Shown here: positions 1 to 8,084 of the stretch, piece by piece
Position numbering within the stretch: the first letter of the stretch is position 1
How the letters are laid out: each line of letters opens with the position of its first letter
Assembly (NCBI GenBank): GCA_913057645.1
Contig: CAJXOU010000027.1
Location: 1-40,803, forward strand
Reading direction: 5' to 3'
Length of the DNA stretch: 40,803 bases
Source: an uncultured Rhodobiaceae bacterium
GTDB lineage: Bacteria > Pseudomonadota > Alphaproteobacteria > Parvibaculales > Parvibaculaceae
Program-made: the position numbers and the translations under genes
Notes under the pieces: generated by a model
The model's input: the letters and a program-made list of their open reading frames with translations, nothing else
What the model was told of the DNA's origin: nothing
The model's database searches: none

Positions 1-83
1 ACAGTCAGCCGCTCCTCGGCGCGCGCGGGCAGCACGAGCAACAGCAGCGCAAGCATTACAACAGCGAATATCGGCTTCCTCAT
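1..83 (-). CDS. Exported protein of unknown function, N-terminal fragment
   Basis: On the minus strand an ATG at 83 opens a frame that runs off the window edge after 27 codons. The fragment is a classic Sec signal peptide: basic start (MRKP), a hydrophobic core rich in Leu/Val/Ala, and a signal peptidase I site after ARA (residues about 20-22), followed by an acidic EER. The mature protein lies outside the window, so no function can be named. Its promoter must lie in the gap shared with the fructokinase gene, which is transcribed the other way. Confidence 0.6.
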   Translation of the reverse strand, partial: MRKPIFAVVMLALLLLVLPARAEERLT

Positions 84-123
84 TCGCCCCCCGGCAAACA
101 GTCACCCTCAACACAACCACAGG

Positions 124-152
124 TGTCATCCCGGCGAAAGCCGGGATCCATG
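124..152. repeat. Short palindromic intergenic repeat (CCCGGC-GAAA-GCCGGG type)
   Basis: A GTCATCCC start leads into a perfect hairpin, CCCGGC-GAAA-GCCGGG at 130-145, followed by ATCCATGG. This form (GTCATCCCGGCGAAAGCCGG...) is a dispersed intergenic palindrome I recognise from many alphaproteobacterial genomes. Only one copy is in the window, so its repetitive nature here rests on recall. Confidence 0.6.
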
Positions 153-198
153 GGCCTCACCGCGCCTTCAGGCTGCTTGACTTGCCACCACCCATCCC

Positions 199-329
199 CG
201 TCATTGCGAGGAGGCGAAGCCGACGAAGCAATCCAGGGGCGGCAGGCTCGGTGTTCAACGGCCCTGGATTGCTTCGCAGAGCCTGTCCTCGGGATCGCCA
301 AAGGCGATACCCGTGGGCTCGCAATGACG
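199..329. repeat. Large inverted-repeat intergenic element
   Basis: The ends CGTCATTGCGAG (199-210) and CTCGCAATGACG (318-329) are perfect reverse complements. An inner pair, CGAAGCAATCCAG (224-236) and CTGGATTGCTTCG (264-276), is also perfect, so the element folds as a long two-tier cruciform or hairpin. It resembles the mosaic REP-like palindromes of alphaproteobacterial intergenic DNA. It carries no ORF of its own. It sits between an exported-protein gene and mak and may affect transcript ends or stability. Confidence 0.65.
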
Positions 330-406
330 CCGACACCTCTGCGTTTCTGCGCCTCTGCGTGCATCTCGCCAAACCTGCTATCCTCCGCGCAAAAAACGGA
401 GTCCCC

Positions 407-1309
407 ATGCGCATCGGCATCGACCTCGGCGGCACCAAGATCGAAGGCATCGCCCTCGACAGCACGGGCATCGAACGCGCCCGCAAACGCATCCCCGCCC
501 CGCGCGGCTCATACGAGGAAACCGTCGCCGCGATCCGCGATCTCGTCGCCGCGCTCGAATCCGAAACCGGCGAAACCGGGACCGTCGGCATCGGCATCCC
601 CGGCGCCGTCTCTCCCGCCACCGGCCTCGTGAAGAACGCGAACAGCACCTGGCTCATCGGCCACCCCCTCGGACAAGACCTCGAAGCCGCCCTCGCCCGT
701 GACGTCCGCCTCGCCAACGACGCCGACTGCTTCGCCCTTTCAGAAGCGACCGACGGCGCGGGCGCGGGCGCGCCCTCCGTCTTCGGCGTCATCCTCGGCA
801 CCGGCGTCGGCGGCGGCATCACCGTCAACGGCGCGCTCGTCTCCGGCCCGAATGCCATCGCGGGCGAATGGGGCCACAACTCGCTCCCCTTCGTCCTGCC
901 GGATGAGATGCCGGGTCCGCATTGCTATTGCGGCAAGAAAGGCTGCATCGAAAGCTGGCTCTCCGGTCCGGGTTTCGCCGCCGATTACATGCTCGACACC
1001 CGCGAAGCCCTCTCGCCCGAGGCCATCGTCGCCGCCGCGGACGCGGGCAACCGCCCCGCCCGCCTCGCGCTCCGCCGCTACGCCGACCGCCTCGCCCGCG
1101 CGCTCGCGCATGTCGTCAACATTCTCGACCCGCACGTCATCGTGCTCGGCGGCGGCATGTCGAACATCGCCGCCCTCTACGACGAGGTGCCGGCCCGCTG
1201 GGGTGCCTACGTCTTCTCCGACACGGTCGCAACCCGTCTCGCCCGCCATGCCCACGGCGACGCCAGCGGCGTCCGCGGCGCGGCATGGTTGTGGCCGGAA
1301 GCAAACTGA
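407..1309 (+). CDS. mak: ROK-family fructokinase (Mak type)
   Basis: This cytoplasmic sugar kinase of 300 residues most likely phosphorylates fructose or a related hexose with ATP. It opens with the phosphate-binding GIDLGGTK (residues 4-11). The catalytic Asp105 sits in LANDADC, the substrate motif is EWGHN (154-158), and the ROK zinc site is CYCGKKGC (173-180). The C-terminal blocks VVNILDPHVIVLGGGMSN and GVRGAAWLWP match E. coli Mak (YajF) closely, which is why fructokinase is preferred over glucokinase or N-acetylglucosamine kinase. The frame is open upstream, but the ATG at 407 gives the family N-terminus and avoids translating the palindromic repeats. It converges on the metallopeptidase gene 13 bp downstream. 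Confidence 0.9.
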   Translation: MRIGIDLGGTKIEGIALDSTGIERARKRIPAPRGSYEETVAAIRDLVAALESETGETGTVGIGIPGAVSPATGLVKNANSTWLIGHPLGQDLEAALARDVRLANDADCFALSEATDGAGAGAPSVFGVILGTGVGGGITVNGALVSGPNAIAGEWGHNSLPFVLPDEMPGPHCYCGKKGCIESWLSGPGFAADYMLDTREALSPEAIVAAADAGNRPARLALRRYADRLARALAHVVNILDPHVIVLGGGMSNIAALYDEVPARWGAYVFSDTVATRLARHAHGDASGVRGAAWLWPEAN

Positions 1310-1322
1310 CCCTCGCCCGCCT

Positions 1323-2402
1323 TCATCGCGCGGGCGCGCCGCCGGCTGTCTTGTTCGCGCCCTGGACGAGCCCGTGCACGAAGCGGATCTTGCCCATCAC
1401 CGTCGGCGACAGCACGAACGGGTAGAGATCGTCCTGCCCCATGCTCTGGTTGAGATTGTTGACGGCAACGGTGAGCGGTATCCAGCCCCCCATCAGCGCA
1501 TCGAAATCGCCGGGATCGCAGGCGCGGAAATCCGTTTCCTTTCCTTCGCTCACTTGCGGCCGGGTCCTCAGCCCCAGCGCACCCGCCGTTTCCAGCGTAT
1601 CGGCGATATGCAGGTAATGCGCCCAGGTCTCGGCGAAATCTTCCCACGCATGGGCCGTGGCGTAGGCGCTGACAAACGAAGCCTGCCACCCCGCCGGAGC
1701 GCCATTGGCGTAATAACTCGAAAGCGCTTCGCTGTAGTCCTGCCGCTCGTCGCCGAACATCTCCCGGAAGGACGCGTGCCAGACGGTATCGCGCACAAGC
1801 AGGTCCCAGTAGTAGTGCCCGATCTCGTGGCGAAAATGGCCGAGCAGCGTCCGGTAGGGTTCGGCCATGTCGCGGCGGTTGCGCGCGCGCACGGCATCGT
1901 CCGCTTCCGCCACATCGATGGTGATGACGCCGCTCCGGTGACCGGTGGTGACGGAGCCGTCCCCCGCCCCCGGCGCGCTGGACCCCGAGAGAAAGTCGAA
2001 AGCGATCCCCCGCTCGCGGTCGTCGAAACGGCTGGTCACGGGCAGGCCAAGTCGCAGCAGGCCATAGACGAGGCGATGCTTTGCCGTCTCGATCCGCCGC
2101 CAGAGCAGAACGCTCGCCGCATTGCCGAGGTCCGGCACCGTCCGGTTCAGGCGGCAGGCCACGCAATAGGGATTGGCCGCGTCCGCGGGCACCATCCAGT
2201 TGCAGGCGTCATGGGCGGCATTCGCGCAATACCGCATCTCCCGATGAGGGCCGATCATCGGACGAAAATTCTCGCGCTCGGGTGACAGCGCGCTCAGCTG
2301 CATCTCCTCGGGCAGAAACCCGAGAAGCCTGCCGCAGCGCTCGCATTCCGTATTTTCGAAATAGAGCATCTGTCCGCAATGCTGGCATTCGAAGAGCTTC
2401 AT
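1323..2402 (-). CDS. Zinc-ribbon putative metallopeptidase (DUF/Peptidase_Mx-like)
   Basis: The 359-residue protein begins with a zinc ribbon (Cys6, Cys9, Cys20, Cys23) and has a second Cys cluster (Cys59, Cys67, Cys80, Cys83). Midway comes HEIGHYYW at 192-199, an HExxH zincin-like active-site motif, and then a conserved-looking SEALSSYYANG segment. This matches the family of bacterial zinc-binding putative peptidases usually annotated as hypothetical with an N-terminal zinc ribbon. It has no signal peptide, so it should be cytoplasmic. Its substrate is unknown and proteolysis has, to my knowledge, not been shown. It is monocistronic by position, converging on mak. Confidence 0.8.
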   Translation of the reverse strand: MKLFECQHCGQMLYFENTECERCGRLLGFLPEEMQLSALSPERENFRPMIGPHREMRYCANAAHDACNWMVPADAANPYCVACRLNRTVPDLGNAASVLLWRRIETAKHRLVYGLLRLGLPVTSRFDDRERGIAFDFLSGSSAPGAGDGSVTTGHRSGVITIDVAEADDAVRARNRRDMAEPYRTLLGHFRHEIGHYYWDLLVRDTVWHASFREMFGDERQDYSEALSSYYANGAPAGWQASFVSAYATAHAWEDFAETWAHYLHIADTLETAGALGLRTRPQVSEGKETDFRACDPGDFDALMGGWIPLTVAVNNLNQSMGQDDLYPFVLSPTVMGKIRFVHGLVQGANKTAGGAPAR

Positions 2403-2561
2403 GAACGGGAGCCTCGGTCGGGGGGTTCAGCTACGGACATAACGCCCCGCGCGCGGAAAGGCCCCATCGTCTGGAGCAGGGCCCGGCATATCCGGGCGTT
2501 CATTCTCCCGAAAATACAAAATATCCAATGAAAACTTCTGCTTTGTTCTATTTTCACTGCA

Positions 2562-2591
2562 TTGATTATATTTGAAAAAACTCCATATAAA
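2562..2591 (+). promoter_or_regulatory. Possible sigma-70-like promoter in AT-rich gap
   Basis: TTGATT (2562-2567) and TATAAA (2586-2591) are separated by 18 bp in a stretch (about 2515-2640) that is much more AT-rich than the rest of the window. A start near 2598 would give a short leader to the small ORF at 2637 and could also serve the repeat-protein gene. No experimental support; A/T richness alone makes such matches likelier. Confidence 0.3.
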
Positions 2592-2636
2592 TAAGTCACA
2601 AGCAAATATTTCTTGTGAAAAAGAAAGTACAACCCA

Positions 2637-2783
2637 ATGATCAAAACAGAAAAAGTGCCGGAAAATCAGGCCTCGAAGCCGGAGTCCATGGCCGCCCCCA
2701 TCAAGGAGCCGGTTGTCACCTCCGCGCCGGCCCCTGTGGCCGAAGCGACGGTTGCGCCCGCGAACGACGCGAAGCCGTCCTGA
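2637..2783 (+). CDS. Small Ala/Pro-rich ORF, function unknown
   Basis: An ATG at 2637 opens a 48-codon frame ending TGA at 2783. The predicted peptide is charged at first (MIKTEKVPENQ) and then a low-complexity run of Ala, Pro, Val and Lys ending NDAKPS. It has no cysteine, signal peptide or membrane segment. An AAAGAAAG tract 8-15 nt upstream could serve as a weak ribosome-binding site. It lies just after the possible promoter and 71 bp before the exported repeat-protein gene, in the same direction. I do not recognise it, and it may not be a real gene. Confidence 0.35.
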   Translation: MIKTEKVPENQASKPESMAAPIKEPVVTSAPAPVAEATVAPANDAKPS

Positions 2784-2854
2784 ACGCCTGCGGAGGGGTA
2801 GCTTTCCTCTCCGCATCTACCCCACGCCCTTCCAGAACCTGAAACGGAACTTGA

Positions 2855-3769
2855 ATGAAATACCGGCTTTTGAATGCGCTGCGTCCTGTCGGGGTCGCGG
2901 GACTGCTTCCGGCCCTGATGTTCCTGTCGTCCCTTGTCGGATTCCAGGCAGCCCACGCGCAGACGATCGCCGCTCCGCCAGCAGCCGAAATGCCCGCAAA
3001 CGCGCACATGATGAGCTACAGCGACGGATGGGCATGCGATCATGGATACCGCATGAGCGACGGCGCTTGCGTCGAGATATCGATTCCCCCGAATGCCTAC
3101 GCGACGAGTTCGAACTACGGAAGAGCTTGGGACTGCGACCGCGGGTTTCGCCGGACCGGGAACGCGTGCGTCCAGATCCTCATTCCCGCCAATGCCTACC
3201 TGACCTCCGCCGGAGATCAGTGGAGCTGCAATCGCGGCTTCGAAAAGACCGAGGAAAAGTCCTGCGCCGCAATAAAAGTGCCCGTGAACGGATACCTCGT
3301 GGAATCCACTTACGGCAACAGCTGGAAGTGCAACCGGGGGTATCGATCCAACAGACATGACTGCGTGGCGATCGCCATTCCGGAACATGCCTTCGCGACG
3401 AACACCAGTCTTGGCAGCGGCTGGGAGTGCGAGCGCGGCTACCGGACCGTTGACGGCGCCTGCGTCGCTATCGTTCTTCCGGAAAATGGCTTCCTGTCCG
3501 ACTCCTCCACCGGGAGCGGTTGGGAGTGCCATCGCAACTTCCGCGCTGTAGACGCCACCTGCAGGAAAATTGCCCTGCCGAAACACGCTTATCTGACCGG
3601 AACGCCCTATGGTTCCGGCTGGGCGTGCGAACGCGGATTCCGCGACGTGGATGGTCGGGGGTGCGCGGCGATCGTTCTTCCCGAGCACGCGCGCATCGAC
3701 TACTCCGGCAACAATTGGGAATGCGCGGCCCCCTACCGGCGCAAGCAGGACGCCTGCGTCTCCAGATAA
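2855..3769 (+). CDS. Exported protein of eight two-cysteine tandem repeats
   Basis: The 304-residue protein has a Sec signal peptide (basic start, hydrophobic residues about 12-30, cleavage after AAHA at residue 35) and a short linker. From about residue 47 to the end it is only tandem repeats of 29-34 residues. Each unit starts P-x-N/H-A/G, then has G-x-W-x-C, R-G-Y/F-R and a second Cys followed by V/A-x-I. All eight units carry exactly two Cys (16 in total), which suggests a disulfide within each module in the periplasm or outside. I do not recognise a named family. The gene precedes a SET-domain methyltransferase gene on the same strand, 206 bp away. Confidence 0.8.
   Translation: MKYRLLNALRPVGVAGLLPALMFLSSLVGFQAAHAQTIAAPPAAEMPANAHMMSYSDGWACDHGYRMSDGACVEISIPPNAYATSSNYGRAWDCDRGFRRTGNACVQILIPANAYLTSAGDQWSCNRGFEKTEEKSCAAIKVPVNGYLVESTYGNSWKCNRGYRSNRHDCVAIAIPEHAFATNTSLGSGWECERGYRTVDGACVAIVLPENGFLSDSSTGSGWECHRNFRAVDATCRKIALPKHAYLTGTPYGSGWACERGFRDVDGRGCAAIVLPEHARIDYSGNNWECAAPYRRKQDACVSR
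2993..3766 (+). repeat. Eight tandem protein-coding repeats of about 87-102 bp
   Basis: The units encode the two-Cys modules of the exported protein. Consensus by eye: P-x-N-A-Y-x-T-(x)4-6-G-S-G-W-x-C-x-R-G-Y-R-(x)5-C-V-A-I-x-I. Units 4-7 are closest to one another and the first, third and last are shorter or more diverged. DNA identity between units is modest, so these look like old duplications rather than recent expansion. Confidence 0.75.
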
Positions 3770-3975
3770 TCGTCCGAACGCGGGACCGGCAACATCGGAG
3801 CATCGCCTGCCTTTGACGCGGCACGCGCCATCAGGCGCGCCGGTGGGCAGAAACGATCGGATCAATCGGCACCTGGCCAATGACGCTGTGCATTCTGCAT
3901 TGCGCGGCCCCGTTTGCATCGAAATGGCGGCTTTGTCGCGATGGATGCCTGGCGGTATTTCACAAGGAATTATGG

Positions 3976-4470
3976 ATGACACCCGGTATAGAACTGCGAA
4001 CGACGGCCGCAAAGGGCGACGGCGTGTTCGCAACGAGGCCGTTTACGCCAGGCGACACGGTATTGGCGGGCCAGATCGAAAAAAGACTTCTGAAGAATCA
4101 TTCGCATGCATCCCAGATCGGCGAGCATGAATTCGCGTTCCATGCCGGCCTCATCAGCAAGTTCAATCATTCCTGCAATCCCAACTGCGGAATTCGTCTC
4201 AACGCCGATGGCGGGCACGACTTCGTTGCGATGCACCCCATCGAGGTGAATGAAGAAGCCACTTTCGACTATGCGATGCGCAACTACACGATCGACCACT
4301 TTCCCGGAAACTGCACATGCGGAGAAACGGCGTGTCGCGGTTCCATAACGGGCTGGCAGGACTTGCCGCAGGCTCGCAAGGATCAGTACGCCGGTTTCGT
4401 GGCGCCATATCTGGTCGAGATGGACGCGAAGGCAGGCCTGCAAAACGTCGCTTCGAAATTCAGTCACTGA
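3976..4470 (+). CDS. SET-domain protein methyltransferase
   Basis: The 164-residue protein carries the core SET signatures: an early G-D-G-V-F-A segment, the SAM/active-site block FNHSCNPNCG with a following FDYAMRNY, and a post-SET-like cysteine cluster CTCGETACRG that should hold zinc with the NHSC cysteine. Such enzymes transfer a methyl group from SAM to a lysine side chain of a protein. Bacterial SET proteins are patchily distributed and their substrates mostly unknown. The ATG at 3976 is chosen because AAGGA (3964-3968) precedes it by 7 nt; an ATG at 3880 would add 32 residues unlike the family. Its substrate could be a neighbour or a basic nucleoid or ribosomal protein; this is open. 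Confidence 0.82.
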   Translation: MTPGIELRTTAAKGDGVFATRPFTPGDTVLAGQIEKRLLKNHSHASQIGEHEFAFHAGLISKFNHSCNPNCGIRLNADGGHDFVAMHPIEVNEEATFDYAMRNYTIDHFPGNCTCGETACRGSITGWQDLPQARKDQYAGFVAPYLVEMDAKAGLQNVASKFSH

Positions 4471-4644
4471 CGGCGCTGCAAACCGGTTTTCTCTGGAGGC
4501 GGGAGGCAGACACCTCGCCTCCACCGGAGGCGTCCGGGCAGAGCCCGGTTGTGCCCCTCCGGAGTGGAGGCAAACAACACCATCGCCCCCACCCTCCCCT
4601 CGGGGCATGCTACACTCTCGCAAAACACACCGTCCCCGCTCCCA

Positions 4645-5910
4645 ATGACCGCCACTCAAGGCCTCTGCCGCGACTGCTTCTCCCCCGTGCCGGAAGGCGC
4701 GGAGCGTTGCCCTGCCTGCAGGCGCCCGCGCCTTCTCTTCCACCCCGAACTGCACGGCCTCACCATCGCCCATCTCGATTGCGACGCCTTCTACGCCGCC
4801 GTCGAGAAGCGCGACAATCCGGAGCTGCGCGACAAGCCGCTCATCATCGGCGGCGGCACGCGCGGCGTCGTCTCCACCTGCTGCTACATCGCGCGCATCC
4901 GCGGCGTGCGCTCCGCCATGCCGATGTTCAAGGCGCTCGCCGCCTGCCCGGAAGCGGTCGTGATCAAGCCCGACATGTCGAAATACGCCGCCGTCGCGCG
5001 CGACGTTCGCGCCCTGATGCGCGACCTCACGCCGCTGGTCGAACCCGTCTCCATCGACGAGGCCTTTCTCGACCTCACCGGCACCGAACGCCTGCACCAC
5101 GGCAGCGCGGCGGCAAGCATGGCGCGGCTCGCAAAGCGCATCGAGGACGACATCGGCATCACCGTTTCCGTCGGCCTCTCCCACAACAAGTTCCTCGCCA
5201 AGATCGCCTCCGATCTCGACAAGCCGCGCGGCTTCGCCGTCATCGGCCGCGAGGAGACGCTCGCCTTCCTCGCCTCGAAACCCGTCTCCATGATCTGGGG
5301 CGTCGGCAAGGCGCTGGAGGCGAAGCTCGCCCGCGAGGGCATCACCCGCATCTCGCAGCTCCAGAAGATGGAAGAGAACGACCTCATGGCGCGCTACGGC
5401 TCGATGGGCCGCCGCCTCTTCCGTCTGTCGCGCGGCCTTGACAGCCGCCATGTCGAGCCCGTGCACGAGGCGAAGAGCATTTCCTCCGAGACCACTTTCA
5501 TGCGCGACATCTCGAACGCCGCCGAGCTCGACCGCATCCTCTGGCCGCTCTGCGAAAAGGTTTCCCGCCGCGCCAAGGCTGCCGGCCTCGCCGGTTCGAC
5601 GGTCGTGCTGAAACTGAAGAGCGACGACTTCAGGATCCGTACACGGAATCAGACCCTGCACGATCCGACGCAGCTCGCCGAGGTGATCTATCGCACCGCC
5701 GCGCCCATGCTCGCGCGCGAGGCGACGGGGACAAGTTTTCGTCTTCTCGGGGTGGGGATATCCGGTCTCACCGATGGCGACCTGTCCGACCCGCCCGACT
5801 TTCTCGATCCCGATGCCGCGCGCCGCGCTGCCGCCGAACGCGCGATGGATCGCCTGCGCGACAAATTCGGGGATAAGTCGATCGGCAAGGGGCGCGGATT
5901 ACGAAAATGA
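4645..5910 (+). CDS. dinB: DNA polymerase IV (Y family) with N-terminal zinc ribbon
   Basis: This error-prone translesion polymerase has 421 residues. An N-terminal Cys8/Cys11/Cys22/Cys25 zinc ribbon precedes the catalytic palm. The metal-binding acids are in [12 protein letters not shown] (Asp45, Asp47) and SIDEAFLDL (Asp138, Glu139). The helix-hairpin-helix region ([13 protein letters not shown]) and the little-finger domain follow. The ATG at 4645 is preferred because it starts just before the zinc ribbon; a frame-open ATG at 4549 would add 32 low-quality residues. The C-terminus ends in KGRGLRK, and I see no QLxLF-type clamp-binding motif there. Zinc-ribbon DinB forms are known among alphaproteobacteria. 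Confidence 0.92.
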   Translation: MTATQGLCRDCFSPVPEGAERCPACRRPRLLFHPELHGLTIAHLDCDAFYAAVEKRDNPELRDKPLIIGGGTRGVVSTCCYIARIRGVRSAMPMFKALAACPEAVVIKPDMSKYAAVARDVRALMRDLTPLVEPVSIDEAFLDLTGTERLHHGSAAASMARLAKRIEDDIGITVSVGLSHNKFLAKIASDLDKPRGFAVIGREETLAFLASKPVSMIWGVGKALEAKLAREGITRISQLQKMEENDLMARYGSMGRRLFRLSRGLDSRHVEPVHEAKSISSETTFMRDISNAAELDRILWPLCEKVSRRAKAAGLAGSTVVLKLKSDDFRIRTRNQTLHDPTQLAEVIYRTAAPMLAREATGTSFRLLGVGISGLTDGDLSDPPDFLDPDAARRAAAERAMDRLRDKFGDKSIGKGRGLRK

Positions 5911-6036
5911 AAACCGGGGATAAGTCCGCTTACGGAGTATTGTGACGTTTTCATGACGGTTCGATGACAGTCGGCGCGGCCCGTCACAAAACGGCGGGAC
6001 TCCGCCACCCCGAATTGTGGCAGACCACCGTGACGC

Positions 6037-6852
6037 TCAGCAGTCGCCGGCCGGGAAATAGGCGATCTCGCGGAGCGCGCCCTTGATCTCGACATCGGGG
6101 TAGTCGAGCCGCAACTCGGTCGATATCCCGTTGGAAAACAGGGCAAATCCCATCTCGAAACTGGGCACGCCCTCGCGGTCCTCCGGTTCGAAATAGCTGA
6201 TGCGGACCGGCCAGTGCCTTGCGCCCTTCAGCCGCTCCGCGCCCTCTCCCCGCGTCGCGGCGCTCGCCCTATCCGCCTGATCCGAAACGCTTTTCCCGAC
6301 GAATATCGTGGTCGGATTCTCACCTTCCTCGGTCCCGTCGAACAGCGCCTGGGTGAAAACGCGCTCGCCGTTTTCCGCCTTTTCGATCATCGCGAGGTTG
6401 TATTCCATCGGAAAAAGCACCTCGCCGGGCATCGTCCGCGGCGCCGCGCCCTCTCTCAGGATCTTGATTTCATTGTTCTTTTCGCGCCTCGCCGTGCCGT
6501 CGTCCTGGTCGGTCAGTTCGCCGTTCGTGTATTCCGTCCTCGCGAATGTGAACTCGCTGCCATCCGCCGCTTCGAAGTAACTGAGCCGTATATCGTTGCT
6601 GACAAAGCTGCCTTCGACGCCCGTCACGCGCGTCACGACCCGCTGTGTCGACGTATAGCCTCCACATGTTGGGCCGCCGCGCCACTCGACCACCATCCGT
6701 CCGTCGATGCCCGAAACGTCGCTCACCGGCTCGACCCGTCCAAGAGACAGATCGTAGACCGCGCGATGCATCTGCAGCACCGGCGCGGCGCTCGCGGCAC
6801 CGCTCACCGCCACCGAAAAAAGCAAGGCCGTCAGATACTTGCAGCATTTCAT
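6037..6852 (-). CDS. eipB: Periplasmic envelope-integrity protein EipB (DUF1849)
   Basis: The product is 271 residues with a signal peptide (MKCCKYL, hydrophobic core, cleavage after ASA near residue 22). The mature part matches DUF1849 proteins: YDLSLG early, EWRGGPTCGGY (Cys63), and a C-terminal segment ending FPAGDC (Cys271). Brucella EipB is a spiral beta-barrel periplasmic protein needed for envelope integrity, stabilised by a disulfide between an early and a near-terminal Cys; both cysteines are present here. The start at 6852 gives the signal peptide directly, whereas the longer frame to 7017 does not. It is divergent from the 2-hydroxyacid dehydrogenase gene, with 99 bp between starts. 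Confidence 0.85.
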   Translation of the reverse strand: MKCCKYLTALLFSVAVSGAASAAPVLQMHRAVYDLSLGRVEPVSDVSGIDGRMVVEWRGGPTCGGYTSTQRVVTRVTGVEGSFVSNDIRLSYFEAADGSEFTFARTEYTNGELTDQDDGTARREKNNEIKILREGAAPRTMPGEVLFPMEYNLAMIEKAENGERVFTQALFDGTEEGENPTTIFVGKSVSDQADRASAATRGEGAERLKGARHWPVRISYFEPEDREGVPSFEMGFALFSNGISTELRLDYPDVEIKGALREIAYFPAGDC

Positions 6853-6951
6853 CGTCAAACCGGGCCTCACCTTCCGCATACAAAACCGGGGCTTTTGAAA
6901 CTGTACACCATCGGCTAAACCGGACATCCATCTCAATATCTTGGGTATCCG

Positions 6952-7917
6952 ATGTCCCGTCCCCGCATATTCGTGACCCGCAAACTCCCGCCCGCCGTCG
7001 AAACCCGCGCCACGCAAGACTACGACGCCGTTTTCAACACCGATGACAGCCTTCCCACGCGCGAAAGCATCGTCGCGGGCGCACAGGAAAAAGATGGTCT
7101 CCTCGTCACCGTGACCGACCGGATCGACGCGGATCTGATCCGCGCGCTCCCGGACAGCATCCGGATAATCTCAACCTTCTCCGTGGGTTACGACCATATC
7201 GACATCCCCGCTGCGAAGGCCCGCGGCATCGCCGTCACCAACACCCCCGACGTCCTCACCGATGCCACGGCGGAAATCGCCCTCCTCCTCATGCTCGGCG
7301 CTGCCCGCAACGCAACCGCCTCAATCGCCACCCTTCGCTCCGGAAACTGGCGGAATTGGGCCCCCACCGGCATGCTCGGCACCGAACTCACCGGCAAGCG
7401 TCTCGGCATTCTCGGCCTCGGCCGCATCGGCCGCGCAACGGCGCAGCGCGCCCGCGCCTTCGGCATGGAAATCCACTATCACAACCGCAGCCGCCTCGAC
7501 GCCGAACGTGAGAAGGGGGCAATCTATCATGATGATATTGCTGGTCTTTTCAGCGTCTCGGACATCCTTTCCATCCACTGCGCCTCGACGCCGGAAACCC
7601 GTGGCCTGATCAACCGCGACACCATCGCCCTCCTCCCCGAAGGCGCCATCCTCATCAACACCGCCCGCGGCGACATCGTCGACGACGAGGCCTTGATCGA
7701 GGCTCTCGCTTCCGCTCGTCTCGGCGCCGCCGGCCTTGATGTCTTCAACAACGAACCGAACCTCCACCCCGGATATCTCAATCTTTCCAACGCCTTCCTG
7801 CTGCCGCATCTCGGCAGCGCCACGCTCGAAACGCGCAACGCGATGGGCTTCCGCGCACTCGACAACCTGGACGCCTTCTTCAGGGGACAGACGCCGCGCG
7901 ACCTCGTCGAAGGATGA
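6952..7917 (+). CDS. D-isomer-specific 2-hydroxyacid dehydrogenase (glyoxylate/hydroxypyruvate reductase type)
   Basis: This cytoplasmic NAD(P)H-dependent reductase has 321 residues, normal for the family. The nucleotide-binding loop is LGILGLGRIGRATAQ. The catalytic set is visible: Arg in INTARGDIVDDEAL, Glu in LDVFNNEPN and His in LLPHLGSAT. TFSVGYDHIDIPAAKARGI and VTNTPDVLTDATAE are typical of glyoxylate/hydroxypyruvate reductases (GyaR/GhrB group), the most likely assignment, but the keto-acid substrate cannot be read from sequence. It shares a promoter region with eipB, and nothing links the two functionally. Confidence 0.88.
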   Translation: MSRPRIFVTRKLPPAVETRATQDYDAVFNTDDSLPTRESIVAGAQEKDGLLVTVTDRIDADLIRALPDSIRIISTFSVGYDHIDIPAAKARGIAVTNTPDVLTDATAEIALLLMLGAARNATASIATLRSGNWRNWAPTGMLGTELTGKRLGILGLGRIGRATAQRARAFGMEIHYHNRSRLDAEREKGAIYHDDIAGLFSVSDILSIHCASTPETRGLINRDTIALLPEGAILINTARGDIVDDEALIEALASARLGAAGLDVFNNEPNLHPGYLNLSNAFLLPHLGSATLETRNAMGFRALDNLDAFFRGQTPRDLVEG

Positions 7918-8084
7918 CAAGCCTGCCCGGCGGGGCCGGCGGCCGGGAAAAATTTGCCGGGCCGAAAGATATCCCCTCCCCCCTAAGGCATTGATATCAA
8001 AGGCAGGGCGCGGTGGCCGCCTCCTTGCATTCCATAAGCCGACACACACGCCCTTGAAGGCGATGCAACGACACGAGACAGACG

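Noticed and set aside
699-2285. 528-codon plus-strand open frame across mak and the metallopeptidase gene
   Set aside because: It is a GC-rich shadow, Ser/Pro/Arg-rich with no family motif, and overlaps two genes with clear motifs.
2615-2842. 75-codon frame overlapping the small Ala/Pro ORF
   Set aside because: Uneven His/Cys/Arg-rich composition with no ribosome-binding site; the other frame at 2637 is the more protein-like one.
2993-3766. Tandem repeats as a CRISPR array
   Set aside because: They are in-frame protein repeats with diverged DNA and no identical direct repeats or spacers.
4495-4548. GC-rich hairpins (GGAGGCG/CGCCTCC and CCGGGC-AGA-GCCCGG) as a terminator after the SET gene
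   Set aside because: No T-run follows, and several overlapping foldings are possible in this GC-rich gap, so I do not call it.
3970-5661. 563-codon minus-strand frame opposite the SET and dinB genes
   Set aside because: Runs through two well-supported genes on the other strand and shows no domain.
7991-8000. TTGATATCAA palindrome before the diguanylate cyclase gene
   Set aside because: A 10-bp AT-type palindrome alone is too easily found by chance and has no promoter context.
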